Assembly (NCBI GenBank): GCA_041753515.1
Contig: JBGSUE010000040.1
Location: forward strand, 24,084 to 88,083
Reading direction: 5' to 3'
DNA length: 64,000 nucleotides
DNA from: JBGSUE01 sp041753515
GTDB taxonomy: Bacteria > Patescibacteriota > Microgenomatia > UBA10105 > UBA927
The notes below the pieces were generated by a model, which was given only the letters and a program-made list of their open reading frames with translations, did no database searches and was not told the DNA's origin. Position 1 is the first letter of the stretch; the number at the start of each line of letters is the position of its first letter. A program made the translations under genes and the position numbers. Of this stretch, positions 41,262-48,341 are shown piece after piece.

Positions 41262-42920
41262 ATGTCCAAAACAACGAAGTATATTCTGATCGGTGCAGTC
41301 GCCATACTTGTGTTTCTCCGGCTTCATATGGGCATCACCCGTTTTTTTGACTCCGATGAAATGAGCCATATGCACTGGGCGTGGCTTGTATCCCGTGGCG
41401 ATGTGCCCTTCCGCGATTTTTTCTATTACAATCTTCCCGGTTACCAATATGTGATCCTCTGGCCGTTTTTCCTGCCTGCCTCATCCGGTATTCTCATCAT
41501 CACCCGCCTCTGGCAGTTTTTAATGTACCTGGCAACCGTCGTCCTTCTGTATCGTTTTACTAAACGCCTGACAAACAGTTCCGTCATCGGTCTTCTGTCC
41601 TCCGTTATCTTTCTTGCCTTCCCCATGACATTCGATAAAACAATCGACATCCGTCCTGACATGACGATGATGCTGTTTTATCTTGCGGCGCTTGAACTTA
41701 CTCTCACCACAAAAATTTGGTCACAGTCACGGGCTTTTTTTCTTGGATTTCTCATTGCGCTCTCAATCGGTGTGACGCTCAAAACCATCGTGTTTGCCCT
41801 GCCGGCACTCCTCTTTGTTTTTTTTACCAACAAACCAAAACCGAGCCCGATACAGACCATCACGGCATTGTCCGGGATCATTCTTCCGGCTCTTGTGTAT
41901 TTTTTGTATCTTACTGTCACTGATGCGCTCATTCCCGCAATCACCATGATCACAAAAGACGCCTTTGCGGTAAATGCCGGCAAAGGCACATTCTCTCCCT
42001 GGAAAGCCTTGTCCCCCTATCCCCTTGTCTATCTGGCGGAGGGCGGCGTATCCCTCCCATGGATCATAAACACCGGAATCTGGATTCTGTCAGTTGTGGG
42101 GTTTATCAAACTGATCCTGACGAAAAAATCCAAAAGTGCGTTTCTTGTCATATATTTTTTCTTCGGTATCATATTTCTTTTTCTCTTTCCGGCTCCGTAC
42201 TTGCAGTATTTTCTCCCGCTGTCCGTCTTTGTTTCCGTCCTTGCCGCGATAGCTATCCAAAAATATCAGTCTGCCCCTTTAGCATTCGTCGTCTGTGCAC
42301 TTCTTGTAAGTTCATTTTTTATCCAATATAAAGAGCGGACAGGAATAAAAAACTCCAATGCAGAACAACTCAGCGTCATCTCCTCAACGCTTGAAATGAG
42401 TCGCCCCAATGAAACATTTTATGATATGGTGGGCTCCTACATATTCCGTCCGGACGGGTTTATCCTCTGCTGCCATCCATACAATGAATTTGCCGACCGA
42501 TTGTCCACACAAGTACCGGCCCTGCGCGATTCGCTAATTGAGCGCGAAACGAAATTCATCGTCATGGACCGGACTGCTATTGTTTTCTGGTATCCCTATC
42601 CCCAAGACCTGACATTTCTTAAATCGCATTATTTCGTATCGGAAAAAAACTGGAAAATATACCTGCATGGCTACAGATTCGGATGTATGGATGGAAAATG
42701 CACACAGTACGATATTGAAGATACCCCCGTATCACCCGCTTCATCATTTTATATTATCGGCGCCGATACTTACAGAGTGACCGTCACACCCCAAAACCAG
42801 ACTGTGGCAATCGACGGCGTTTCGTACGGCAACAGTGCAACGGTCCCGTTGTCAAAAGGTAATCACACCTTCACCGCCGACCCCGCCGTCACCTCCTGGA
42901 CCATTCAACTAAACAGGTAA
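41262..42920 (+). CDS. GT39/ArnT-like membrane protein with a C-terminal beta-rich domain
   Basis: A 552-residue membrane protein. The first loop has RFFDSDEMSHMHWAWLVSRG and DVPFRDFFYYNLPGYQY, typical of GT39/ArnT-like transferases in which the Asp/Glu pair binds the metal or acceptor. About ten helices follow, then an outside part with IFRPDGFILCC and a final stretch of about 70 residues (ADTYRVTVTPQ to TSWTIQLNR) that looks like a small beta-sandwich, possibly for glycan binding. The promoter is shared with the divergent family-1 gene. I cannot name the substrate. Confidence 0.74.
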   Translation: MSKTTKYILIGAVAILVFLRLHMGITRFFDSDEMSHMHWAWLVSRGDVPFRDFFYYNLPGYQYVILWPFFLPASSGILIITRLWQFLMYLATVVLLYRFTKRLTNSSVIGLLSSVIFLAFPMTFDKTIDIRPDMTMMLFYLAALELTLTTKIWSQSRAFFLGFLIALSIGVTLKTIVFALPALLFVFFTNKPKPSPIQTITALSGIILPALVYFLYLTVTDALIPAITMITKDAFAVNAGKGTFSPWKALSPYPLVYLAEGGVSLPWIINTGIWILSVVGFIKLILTKKSKSAFLVIYFFFGIIFLFLFPAPYLQYFLPLSVFVSVLAAIAIQKYQSAPLAFVVCALLVSSFFIQYKERTGIKNSNAEQLSVISSTLEMSRPNETFYDMVGSYIFRPDGFILCCHPYNEFADRLSTQVPALRDSLIERETKFIVMDRTAIVFWYPYPQDLTFLKSHYFVSEKNWKIYLHGYRFGCMDGKCTQYDIEDTPVSPASSFYIIGADTYRVTVTPQNQTVAIDGVSYGNSATVPLSKGNHTFTADPAVTSWTIQLNR

Positions 42921-42922
42921 TC

Positions 42923-42958
42923 TTGACACAAAATCGCCATCCTGATAGTCTGTAGTCC
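42923..42958 (+). promoter_or_regulatory. Promoter with consensus TTGACA -35 for the gene at 42959
   Basis: TTGACA (42923-42928), 17 bases, then TAGTCT (42946-42951) and 7 bases to the ATG; GATAGT (42944-42949) is the alternative -10 with a 15-base spacer. Confidence 0.55.
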
Positions 42959-43699
42959 ATGAGTGAGACGGGTGATGAACAGCTGTTGCCTCCTGAAAAT
43001 TATACGAAGGTCATTCTTATTGCCATCGGTGCGGTTGCGGTGTTGAGCGCAATCACCATTGGTGCATACCAGTATGCAAAAAAACGCTCCGGTGTGGTGG
43101 TACTACCGGGCGGCACCACATATCTGGGGCCATCCGATACCCCCGTCCAACCACCTCCCGAAACAGAACCCGCAAAACCGGTCATTGATGAAAACACAAA
43201 ATGGATAGAACATAAAGGCATCGACCACCCGTTCACATTTCTCTACCCCGAGTCCATCGAACTGGTCACATTTCCCAAAGACATCACGGAATCGGCCGGA
43301 TTCGGCTGGGGAAATATCCAACCGCAGAGTAATCTTCTGTTCCGCATTATTGATATCAACGCATCGGAACCCGCGATGGTAAAATACATCAACCAGCCCA
43401 AAATCGAATATGTGAAACACTGGTGGGAACAGTATACCGGCGGCCTGAAAGGCGTCGAATCGGTGACCCCATTCACAAACTCCCGCGGCATGAAGGGATA
43501 CCGGGCAAAATATTTGAACCATTCGGATCAGACCCCCAACGACGATATCTTTTTTGAAGTGCCCGGTAGACGCGACCTGATGGTCCGTTTTGGTAACGGT
43601 CCCCTGGAAAAAACGGTATTCGATAAAATAATCGACTCATTTTCCTGGGGAAAAACTGCACAACCTACAACCATTTCATCCCCAATTCCATCCCCGTAA
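42959..43699 (+). CDS. Single-anchor surface protein of unknown function
   Basis: A 246-residue protein with a short inside tail, one membrane helix (about 17-40), a proline-rich linker (VQPPPETEPAKPV) and an outside domain from about residue 78 that begins WIEHKGIDHPFTFLYPE and ends with KIIDSFSWG. The pattern, an anchored beta-rich domain whose end reads FDKI[IL]xSF, is common in small Patescibacterial surface proteins of unknown role. The tail is again Pro/Ser/Thr-rich (TTISSPIPSP). It has its own promoter and stands between two GT-C genes. Confidence 0.72.
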   Translation: MSETGDEQLLPPENYTKVILIAIGAVAVLSAITIGAYQYAKKRSGVVVLPGGTTYLGPSDTPVQPPPETEPAKPVIDENTKWIEHKGIDHPFTFLYPESIELVTFPKDITESAGFGWGNIQPQSNLLFRIIDINASEPAMVKYINQPKIEYVKHWWEQYTGGLKGVESVTPFTNSRGMKGYRAKYLNHSDQTPNDDIFFEVPGRRDLMVRFGNGPLEKTVFDKIIDSFSWGKTAQPTTISSPIPSP

Positions 43700-43707
43700 A
43701 AACGTGG

Positions 43708-43720
43708 TATAGTTGTTCAC
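43708..43720 (+). promoter_or_regulatory. -10 box TATAGT placed for a leaderless start at 43721
   Basis: TATAGT (43708-43713) is followed by TGTTCAC and the ATG. Confidence 0.62.
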
Positions 43721-45220
43721 ATGCAGGCGTTATTGTGGATCGTCATTGTTTTACTGACATCACTCTATGCATTAGGCAAATACCTCGTCGGTGTATCCCA
43801 TACCCCTCCGGGATCTGTGTTTTTGGGTACAGTCCACTACCCCACGGATTATTTTATTTATCTGTCCGAGTATGCCTGGGGGCGGCACAGCTGGTTTTTC
43901 AATAGGGTTTTGCAGTCAACCGAGGCGCCTGGTGACAATCTCATCCGGTGGGTCAACGTATTCTGTGGTCATATATTCTCTCTCTTCGGCCTCAATCAGA
44001 TCACAGCTTACCAAATCTCCGTTGTTCTTTTTACGGTAAGTATCATATATCTCTCATATACACTTCTTGTTAAAATATTGAAATCACGTCATGAGGCATT
44101 ATACGGATTATTCGTCTATCTGACAGCCAACGCATTCCCGGGCTGGGACGGATCAAATCTTTCCACATTCGATTTCTGGTACAACCAGGGAAATCCCCTC
44201 AACCGTCTCATCAACGTCCCCCATCATCTGTTGGGGCAAATTGCGCTCCTTGCTCTCGTTTACATCTGGATATCAAAAAAGAAAAATCTTCTTTCATTTG
44301 TGGTTGCCATCATCTGCGGCATGATTCTGGCAGGCGTGAACGGTGTGCATCTCCTGTTCGCAGCCGGCATCATGAGTGTGTCCCGTTTATCACTCCCTGT
44401 ACTTTTTTCACTCATCGGCGCAGCCCCGATACTTTTATCTGTCAGGCACACATTAAGCATTCCCCCTCTCTCCAATATGATCATTTGGGAAACAAACAAC
44501 CAAATGATTCTGACCCCATGGCGGCTGTTTCTGGGATACGGCCCGATATTATTGTCCTTATTGCCTGCAACAATCATGTACTTGAAAAAACCTGACAGAT
44601 TCAGAATTTTTTCCCTTCTGTTCACATGGATCAGTCTTCTATTGTTTCTTTCCCCTATTCCAAAACTTCTTCATTTGGGAAACGTCCGGTTTCTCATACC
44701 CTTCACTCATATACTTCTCAGCATCATGGTTATTGACATACTACGCAGAATAAAAATTCAGACAATAAAAACAATTATTGTTTCTGTATATATCGGGGTA
44801 TCTGCACTATCTTTGTATGCAACAGGGACAAAAATATATGCGCTCTACCAAAACCCCGCAAATCCCTTTTATTATCTGCCGAAACCAGTCTATTCTCTCT
44901 TTGCCTATTCTGGAAATATATCCAAACCGGATGATGTATTTCTTTTAGGATGGCCGTACAACGCGATATTCCCTGGCATCTCCGGGTCACAATCATATTT
45001 TTCCGAAGTCCTCCTGGTAAAAGATCCGGTTGAAACCGGAAAATTGGCGGAAATATTTTTTTCAGACGAGTCACCGATCCCAGAGCGGATACAGTTTCTC
45101 AATCAATTCGGTATCACCTACATCATTCATCGGGAAGAAACACTCTCCCCATCGTCTGGTCTTCCCATCCAACAAATCAGATCAGAAGGCGGATTTACAT
45201 TATGGAAAGTCGTGAAGTGA
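43721..45220 (+). CDS. GT-C-like polytopic membrane glycosyltransferase, family 1
   Basis: A 499-residue membrane protein: first helix, then HTPPGSVFLGTVHYPTDYFI and YLSEYAWG in the first loop (Asp in TDYFIYLS), many helices, and a C-terminal domain with FPGISGSQSYFSEVLLV and ITYIIHREE. It is most like 8952-10460 in the order of blocks (FNRLI/LDRLG...PHHLL before the sixth helix: LNRLINVPHHLLGQI versus LDRLGGAPHHLFRNV). Leaderless-type promoter TATAGT 7 bases before ATG. It ends before an intergenic region with half a class A element. Confidence 0.73.
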   Translation: MQALLWIVIVLLTSLYALGKYLVGVSHTPPGSVFLGTVHYPTDYFIYLSEYAWGRHSWFFNRVLQSTEAPGDNLIRWVNVFCGHIFSLFGLNQITAYQISVVLFTVSIIYLSYTLLVKILKSRHEALYGLFVYLTANAFPGWDGSNLSTFDFWYNQGNPLNRLINVPHHLLGQIALLALVYIWISKKKNLLSFVVAIICGMILAGVNGVHLLFAAGIMSVSRLSLPVLFSLIGAAPILLSVRHTLSIPPLSNMIIWETNNQMILTPWRLFLGYGPILLSLLPATIMYLKKPDRFRIFSLLFTWISLLLFLSPIPKLLHLGNVRFLIPFTHILLSIMVIDILRRIKIQTIKTIIVSVYIGVSALSLYATGTKIYALYQNPANPFYYLPKPVYSLFAYSGNISKPDDVFLLGWPYNAIFPGISGSQSYFSEVLLVKDPVETGKLAEIFFSDESPIPERIQFLNQFGITYIIHREETLSPSSGLPIQQIRSEGGFTLWKVVK

Positions 45221-45271
45221 TATAATCCTTTTACTCTGCCTACTCTTGCTCTTTTCCATCCCGCACAGATT

Positions 45272-45300
45272 GTCATCCTGAGCGAGAGTGAAGGATCTCG
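45272..45300. repeat. Half of a class A palindromic element
   Basis: GTCATCCTGAGCGAGAGTGA and the following AGGATCTCG match one arm of class A; the second arm is absent. Confidence 0.75.
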
Positions 45301-45361
45301 TTTTTGGGGAGAAAGAGGGTTTCCCAACCCAACCCGTGAGCGACCGTCCACTCCCCAAAAA
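45301..45361. repeat. Long inverted repeat next to the half element
   Basis: TTTTTGGGGAG (45301-45311) is exactly reverse complementary to CTCCCCAAAAA (45351-45361). The centre holds GGGTT-TCCC-AACCC. It could act as a terminator for the GT-C gene or be a separate element. Confidence 0.7.
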
Positions 45362-45387
45362 TAGTACACATATAAGGAAATGCACAC

Positions 45388-45816
45388 ATGTTCAAACTCA
45401 ATACGCTTATCTTGATATTGCTGGGATTACCGATATACTTAACAACCCGCAGTGAAAATCTCTTCTGGTTTTCTGTGTGGGTTGCAGTACTGGCACTGTA
45501 TCTGCTTATCAGCCTGATCAACAGTTTCAGGCTAAATCCTGATCCGTTACAGCTGAGTGCAGGAAGCAAGCAAAACATGTGGTTTACATGGCTTCCAAGC
45601 ACAAAAGCAATTCTGCTGTACGAATTCGCCTGGCAAACATTTCTGAAACTTACAATAATCTTCTTTGCCATTTCCAGATTCTGTGCAGATTCAATTGCCT
45701 CCATCCGAAGTTTCTCAATATTCTTTCTCATGGCGGCAATAGCGATGCTTATCCTCTTCCTGCTAACGCTGCTGTTTTTCCGATTGAAAGAAGGCGCACA
45801 TCAATTTAAAAAATAA
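45388..45816 (+). CDS. Small polytopic membrane protein of unknown function
   Basis: A 142-residue protein with about four membrane segments (roughly 3-22, 27-48, 76-96, 112-133) and a short basic tail HQFKK. I do not recognise a family. AAGGA (45374-45378) lies 9 bases before the ATG and overlaps a TATAAG box, so the start is supported by either a ribosome site or a short-leader promoter. It sits after a half class A element and a long inverted repeat, in front of a Cys-rich surface protein gene. Confidence 0.68.
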   Translation: MFKLNTLILILLGLPIYLTTRSENLFWFSVWVAVLALYLLISLINSFRLNPDPLQLSAGSKQNMWFTWLPSTKAILLYEFAWQTFLKLTIIFFAISRFCADSIASIRSFSIFFLMAAIAMLILFLLTLLFFRLKEGAHQFKK

Positions 45817-45834
45817 CAACAGTTCAATTATCTT

Positions 45835-45904
45835 GGCGCAGATGCATATACATATCGTTTTTTTCATGGGAGTGAAAAACGATGGTCATATCGGACCCTG
45901 CGCC
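45835..45904. other. Nested inverted repeats between two small genes
   Basis: GGCGCAG (45835-45841) pairs with CTGCGCC (45898-45904), and inside it ATCGTTTTT (45854-45862) pairs with AAAAACGAT (45875-45883). No gene is seen here. It may be a terminator region or RNA structure. Confidence 0.5.
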
Positions 45905-45951
45905 GGAGGACACGGTTTTGAAATGTTGAAACTGTGCGGGATGGAATTTGT

Positions 45952-45965
45952 TATAATCAGATCAC
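45952..45965 (+). promoter_or_regulatory. -10 box TATAAT placed for a near-leaderless start at 45966
   Basis: TATAAT (45952-45957) is followed by 8 bases and the ATG. Confidence 0.62.
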
Positions 45966-46319
45966 ATGAAAAAATTGCGGATTTTTGGATTTATTGTTAT
46001 TGGCATTTTTGTATTTCTCTTTTTATATTTGCGCACCAAAAATACAGAACCTGCACAGACCGCAACAACCCCGGACAATCCCAAAAACTGCCAGGTGAAG
46101 GAGTGTGAAAACGGTCAGTCGCAGATCTATCTTGAGGGCATCGGGTGGAGCCCGTGTGCCGACCGGTGCAGTAAACAGGATCTGGAAAACAACGGAGGCA
46201 AAAAATCATGTGACTGCCCCCAAAACAGCGAATCAAAGACCTGCACAAATATCTGTCTTACCTTCGGAGATCCATGCAGCACTCAATACGATTACTACCA
46301 ATGGACAGGCTGCAGATAA
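45966..46319 (+). CDS. Small Cys-rich exported protein
   Basis: A 117-residue protein with a signal peptide or anchor (KKLRIFGFIVIGIFVFLFLY) and an outside domain with about eleven cysteines in the pattern CQVKEC, CADRC, CDC, CTNIC, CSTQ and a final CR. This would form several disulfides, or bind metal, outside the cell. The larger protein at 54036-54923 has the same style of domain. Function unknown. The gene is monocistronic with a TATAAT box 8 bases before the ATG. Confidence 0.72.
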   Translation: MKKLRIFGFIVIGIFVFLFLYLRTKNTEPAQTATTPDNPKNCQVKECENGQSQIYLEGIGWSPCADRCSKQDLENNGGKKSCDCPQNSESKTCTNICLTFGDPCSTQYDYYQWTGCR

Positions 46320-46324
46320 TTTGG

Positions 46325-46337
46325 TTTAATAGTCTTC
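46325..46337 (+). promoter_or_regulatory. -10 box TTTAAT placed for a leaderless start at 46338
   Basis: TTTAAT (46325-46330) is followed by 7 bases and the ATG. Confidence 0.55.
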
Positions 46338-48263
46338 ATGGACGATGAATCTGCCGCACCTTCTGCATTTGAAAAACTGGCCGCACAATTCCGTACACAT
46401 CCTTCACGGTTTATTCTCCCCATTCTTATCCTCGGATTTCTTCTGCGCGTCGTCTTTCTCCCAAATCCCGGTTTTGAAGCGGATATTTCATTCTGGAAAT
46501 CCTGGGGACTTGCCACATATGACCATGGTGCCGTCTGGGGAATTGAAAACACCAATAACAACTACCCCACGCCGTTTACCTATGTTTTAGGCATGATGAC
46601 ATGGGTCTATAGTTTATTTGCCGATCCCCACAACTTTCAGGAATACTGGTCAAATACGAATCTCCTGTTTTTGACTATCAGCAAAATGCCTGCAGTGATC
46701 GCAGATTTTATTATTTTCTGGCTTTTCATCTTTATCGGAAAACACGCGAAAAAACTCGGATTTCCTGAACTTCCTTTCTCCATATACGTTCTTGCAGGTG
46801 TTGCCTTCTTTCTGTCGCCAATTACGATCATGGATAGTGCATGGTGGGGTCAGGTTGATAGTCTCGGTGTTCTGGTATTTCTGTTTGCCTTTTATCTTGC
46901 GCTCACAAGAAAACCATATTTGGCGGGATTCATCTATATGGCTTCAATGATGACCAAACTCCAAAACATGATCTACGGTCCCCTGTTTTTTATCCTCCTC
47001 TGGCAGATGACCGGCTATAAGGGGCTTCTGAAAGGCATGTTCGGCGCGGCTACCGCATTCATCGGGCTCAACTGGGAATTCATGATGGCGCGCAAAATGA
47101 ACCTGGTTTTTGAATCGTTAACGGTCAATTACGATTACTTTCCGTTCATGTCCCTCAATGCGTACAATCTCTGGTGGCTCGTGGCCAAGGCCGACGGCAT
47201 GCATACACTGGATAAATTCAGTGTTGTCGGCATAATAAATGCCAAAACGGTTGGACTATTTATTTTTTCTTCTCTTTATTTGCTATCAGTGTTAATCATG
47301 ATAAAAGAAACGATCCGCATGATGTGGAAAAATTCCATTACAACGCTCACGGAGCAAAACACGCAGGACATTCTGTACAATTTTTTTTCCGGCATGATCA
47401 TCGTCGCATGCGCATTTTTTCTCTTCCAAACCCAGTCCCATGACCGCTATGCGTTTCCTCTTGTTGTCCTTCTGCCGTTTTGGCTGTTATTTTTCCTGAA
47501 ACGAAGTCTGACAAAAACGGAGCGCACAACACTCTACTCCACAAAATTATTCAAAAACTCCGTCCTATATTTCAGTATATTTACTCTCTTCTATTTTTAT
47601 AACCTCCATAATGCAATGGTCGACAATTATCCGCTGAACGGTTTCCCGTTTGTACGCGACCTGAACATTCCGGCGGCCACAATCATCACGTCTGTCGTCC
47701 AGCTTATTCTTTTTTTCGCATTTCTCTGGGCACTAGCCCGACACATATCTCCATACTGGTATGCGGTACCTCTCGGAACGGTCATCCTCCTGCTGACTAT
47801 ATCAAATCTGCCGCTCATCACCCGCACTCCAGTGTCCATCAACCGTTTCTTCCCGATTATAAACCAACAAGGGTATGGAAAAATGCAAAAAAATATGCCG
47901 GTAAACGCTCACCAGGGATTCAATTACTGGTCGCCTCTTTCGGTCCAATATGCGTTTTACAGAAACGGATACGGAACACATGCAAAAAGCTATCAATTGT
48001 TCAATATTGCCGGAAAATTTGCCAAATTCTCGACAGACTATGGCATCGATACGGATGCCGGTGGGGCGGCATCCGCTACATTTGAAATTTACGGCGACGA
48101 TAAACCGCTATATATCTCCGAAAAAATTGGACGGTACGAATATCCTCGGCATGTGGAAGTGGACGTAACGGGTGTCAAAATGCTCGGACTTGTCACCAAC
48201 GATGCAGGAGACGGGATTAACGACGACCATACAGACTGGCTCAATCCGCTCTTATGGCCATAA
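46338..48263 (+). CDS. GT-C-type mannosyltransferase-like membrane protein fused to an NPCBM-like domain
   Basis: A 641-residue protein. The N-terminal 500 residues form a GT-C-type membrane transferase: NPGFEADISFWKSWGLATYD in the first loop, then AWWGQVDSLGVLVFLFAFYL and MMTKLQNMIYGPLFFI, as in enzymes related to GPI mannosyltransferases. The last ~130 residues are soluble and resemble the NPCBM carbohydrate-binding module: SVQYAFYRNGYGTH, STDYGIDTDAGGAASATFEI, GDDKPLYISEKIGRYE, VDVTGVKMLGLVTNDAGDG and DDHTDWLNPLLWP. The fusion suggests a transferase that holds its acceptor glycan by a binding module. A TTTAAT box 7 bases before the ATG fits a leaderless start. A class A element follows. 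Confidence 0.78.
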   Translation: MDDESAAPSAFEKLAAQFRTHPSRFILPILILGFLLRVVFLPNPGFEADISFWKSWGLATYDHGAVWGIENTNNNYPTPFTYVLGMMTWVYSLFADPHNFQEYWSNTNLLFLTISKMPAVIADFIIFWLFIFIGKHAKKLGFPELPFSIYVLAGVAFFLSPITIMDSAWWGQVDSLGVLVFLFAFYLALTRKPYLAGFIYMASMMTKLQNMIYGPLFFILLWQMTGYKGLLKGMFGAATAFIGLNWEFMMARKMNLVFESLTVNYDYFPFMSLNAYNLWWLVAKADGMHTLDKFSVVGIINAKTVGLFIFSSLYLLSVLIMIKETIRMMWKNSITTLTEQNTQDILYNFFSGMIIVACAFFLFQTQSHDRYAFPLVVLLPFWLLFFLKRSLTKTERTTLYSTKLFKNSVLYFSIFTLFYFYNLHNAMVDNYPLNGFPFVRDLNIPAATIITSVVQLILFFAFLWALARHISPYWYAVPLGTVILLLTISNLPLITRTPVSINRFFPIINQQGYGKMQKNMPVNAHQGFNYWSPLSVQYAFYRNGYGTHAKSYQLFNIAGKFAKFSTDYGIDTDAGGAASATFEIYGDDKPLYISEKIGRYEYPRHVEVDVTGVKMLGLVTNDAGDGINDDHTDWLNPLLWP

Positions 48264-48268
48264 ATACC

Positions 48269-48334
48269 GTCATTCTGAACGAAGTGAAGAATCTAGTTAT
48301 ACTGAAATAGATCCTTCGTTTCACTCAGGATGAC
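48269..48334. repeat. Class A palindromic element
   Basis: Starts GTCATTCTGAACGAAGTGAA and ends TTTCACTCAGGATGAC. Its final ATGAC supplies an in-frame ATG four codons before the start of the next gene. Confidence 0.86.
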
Positions 48335-48341
48335 AAAGTAT

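Noticed and set aside
41232..41447. 72-residue extension of the GT-C protein at 39669-41231
   Set aside because: It would run through the promoter and start of the divergent gene at 41262, and it is hydrophilic with no family match.
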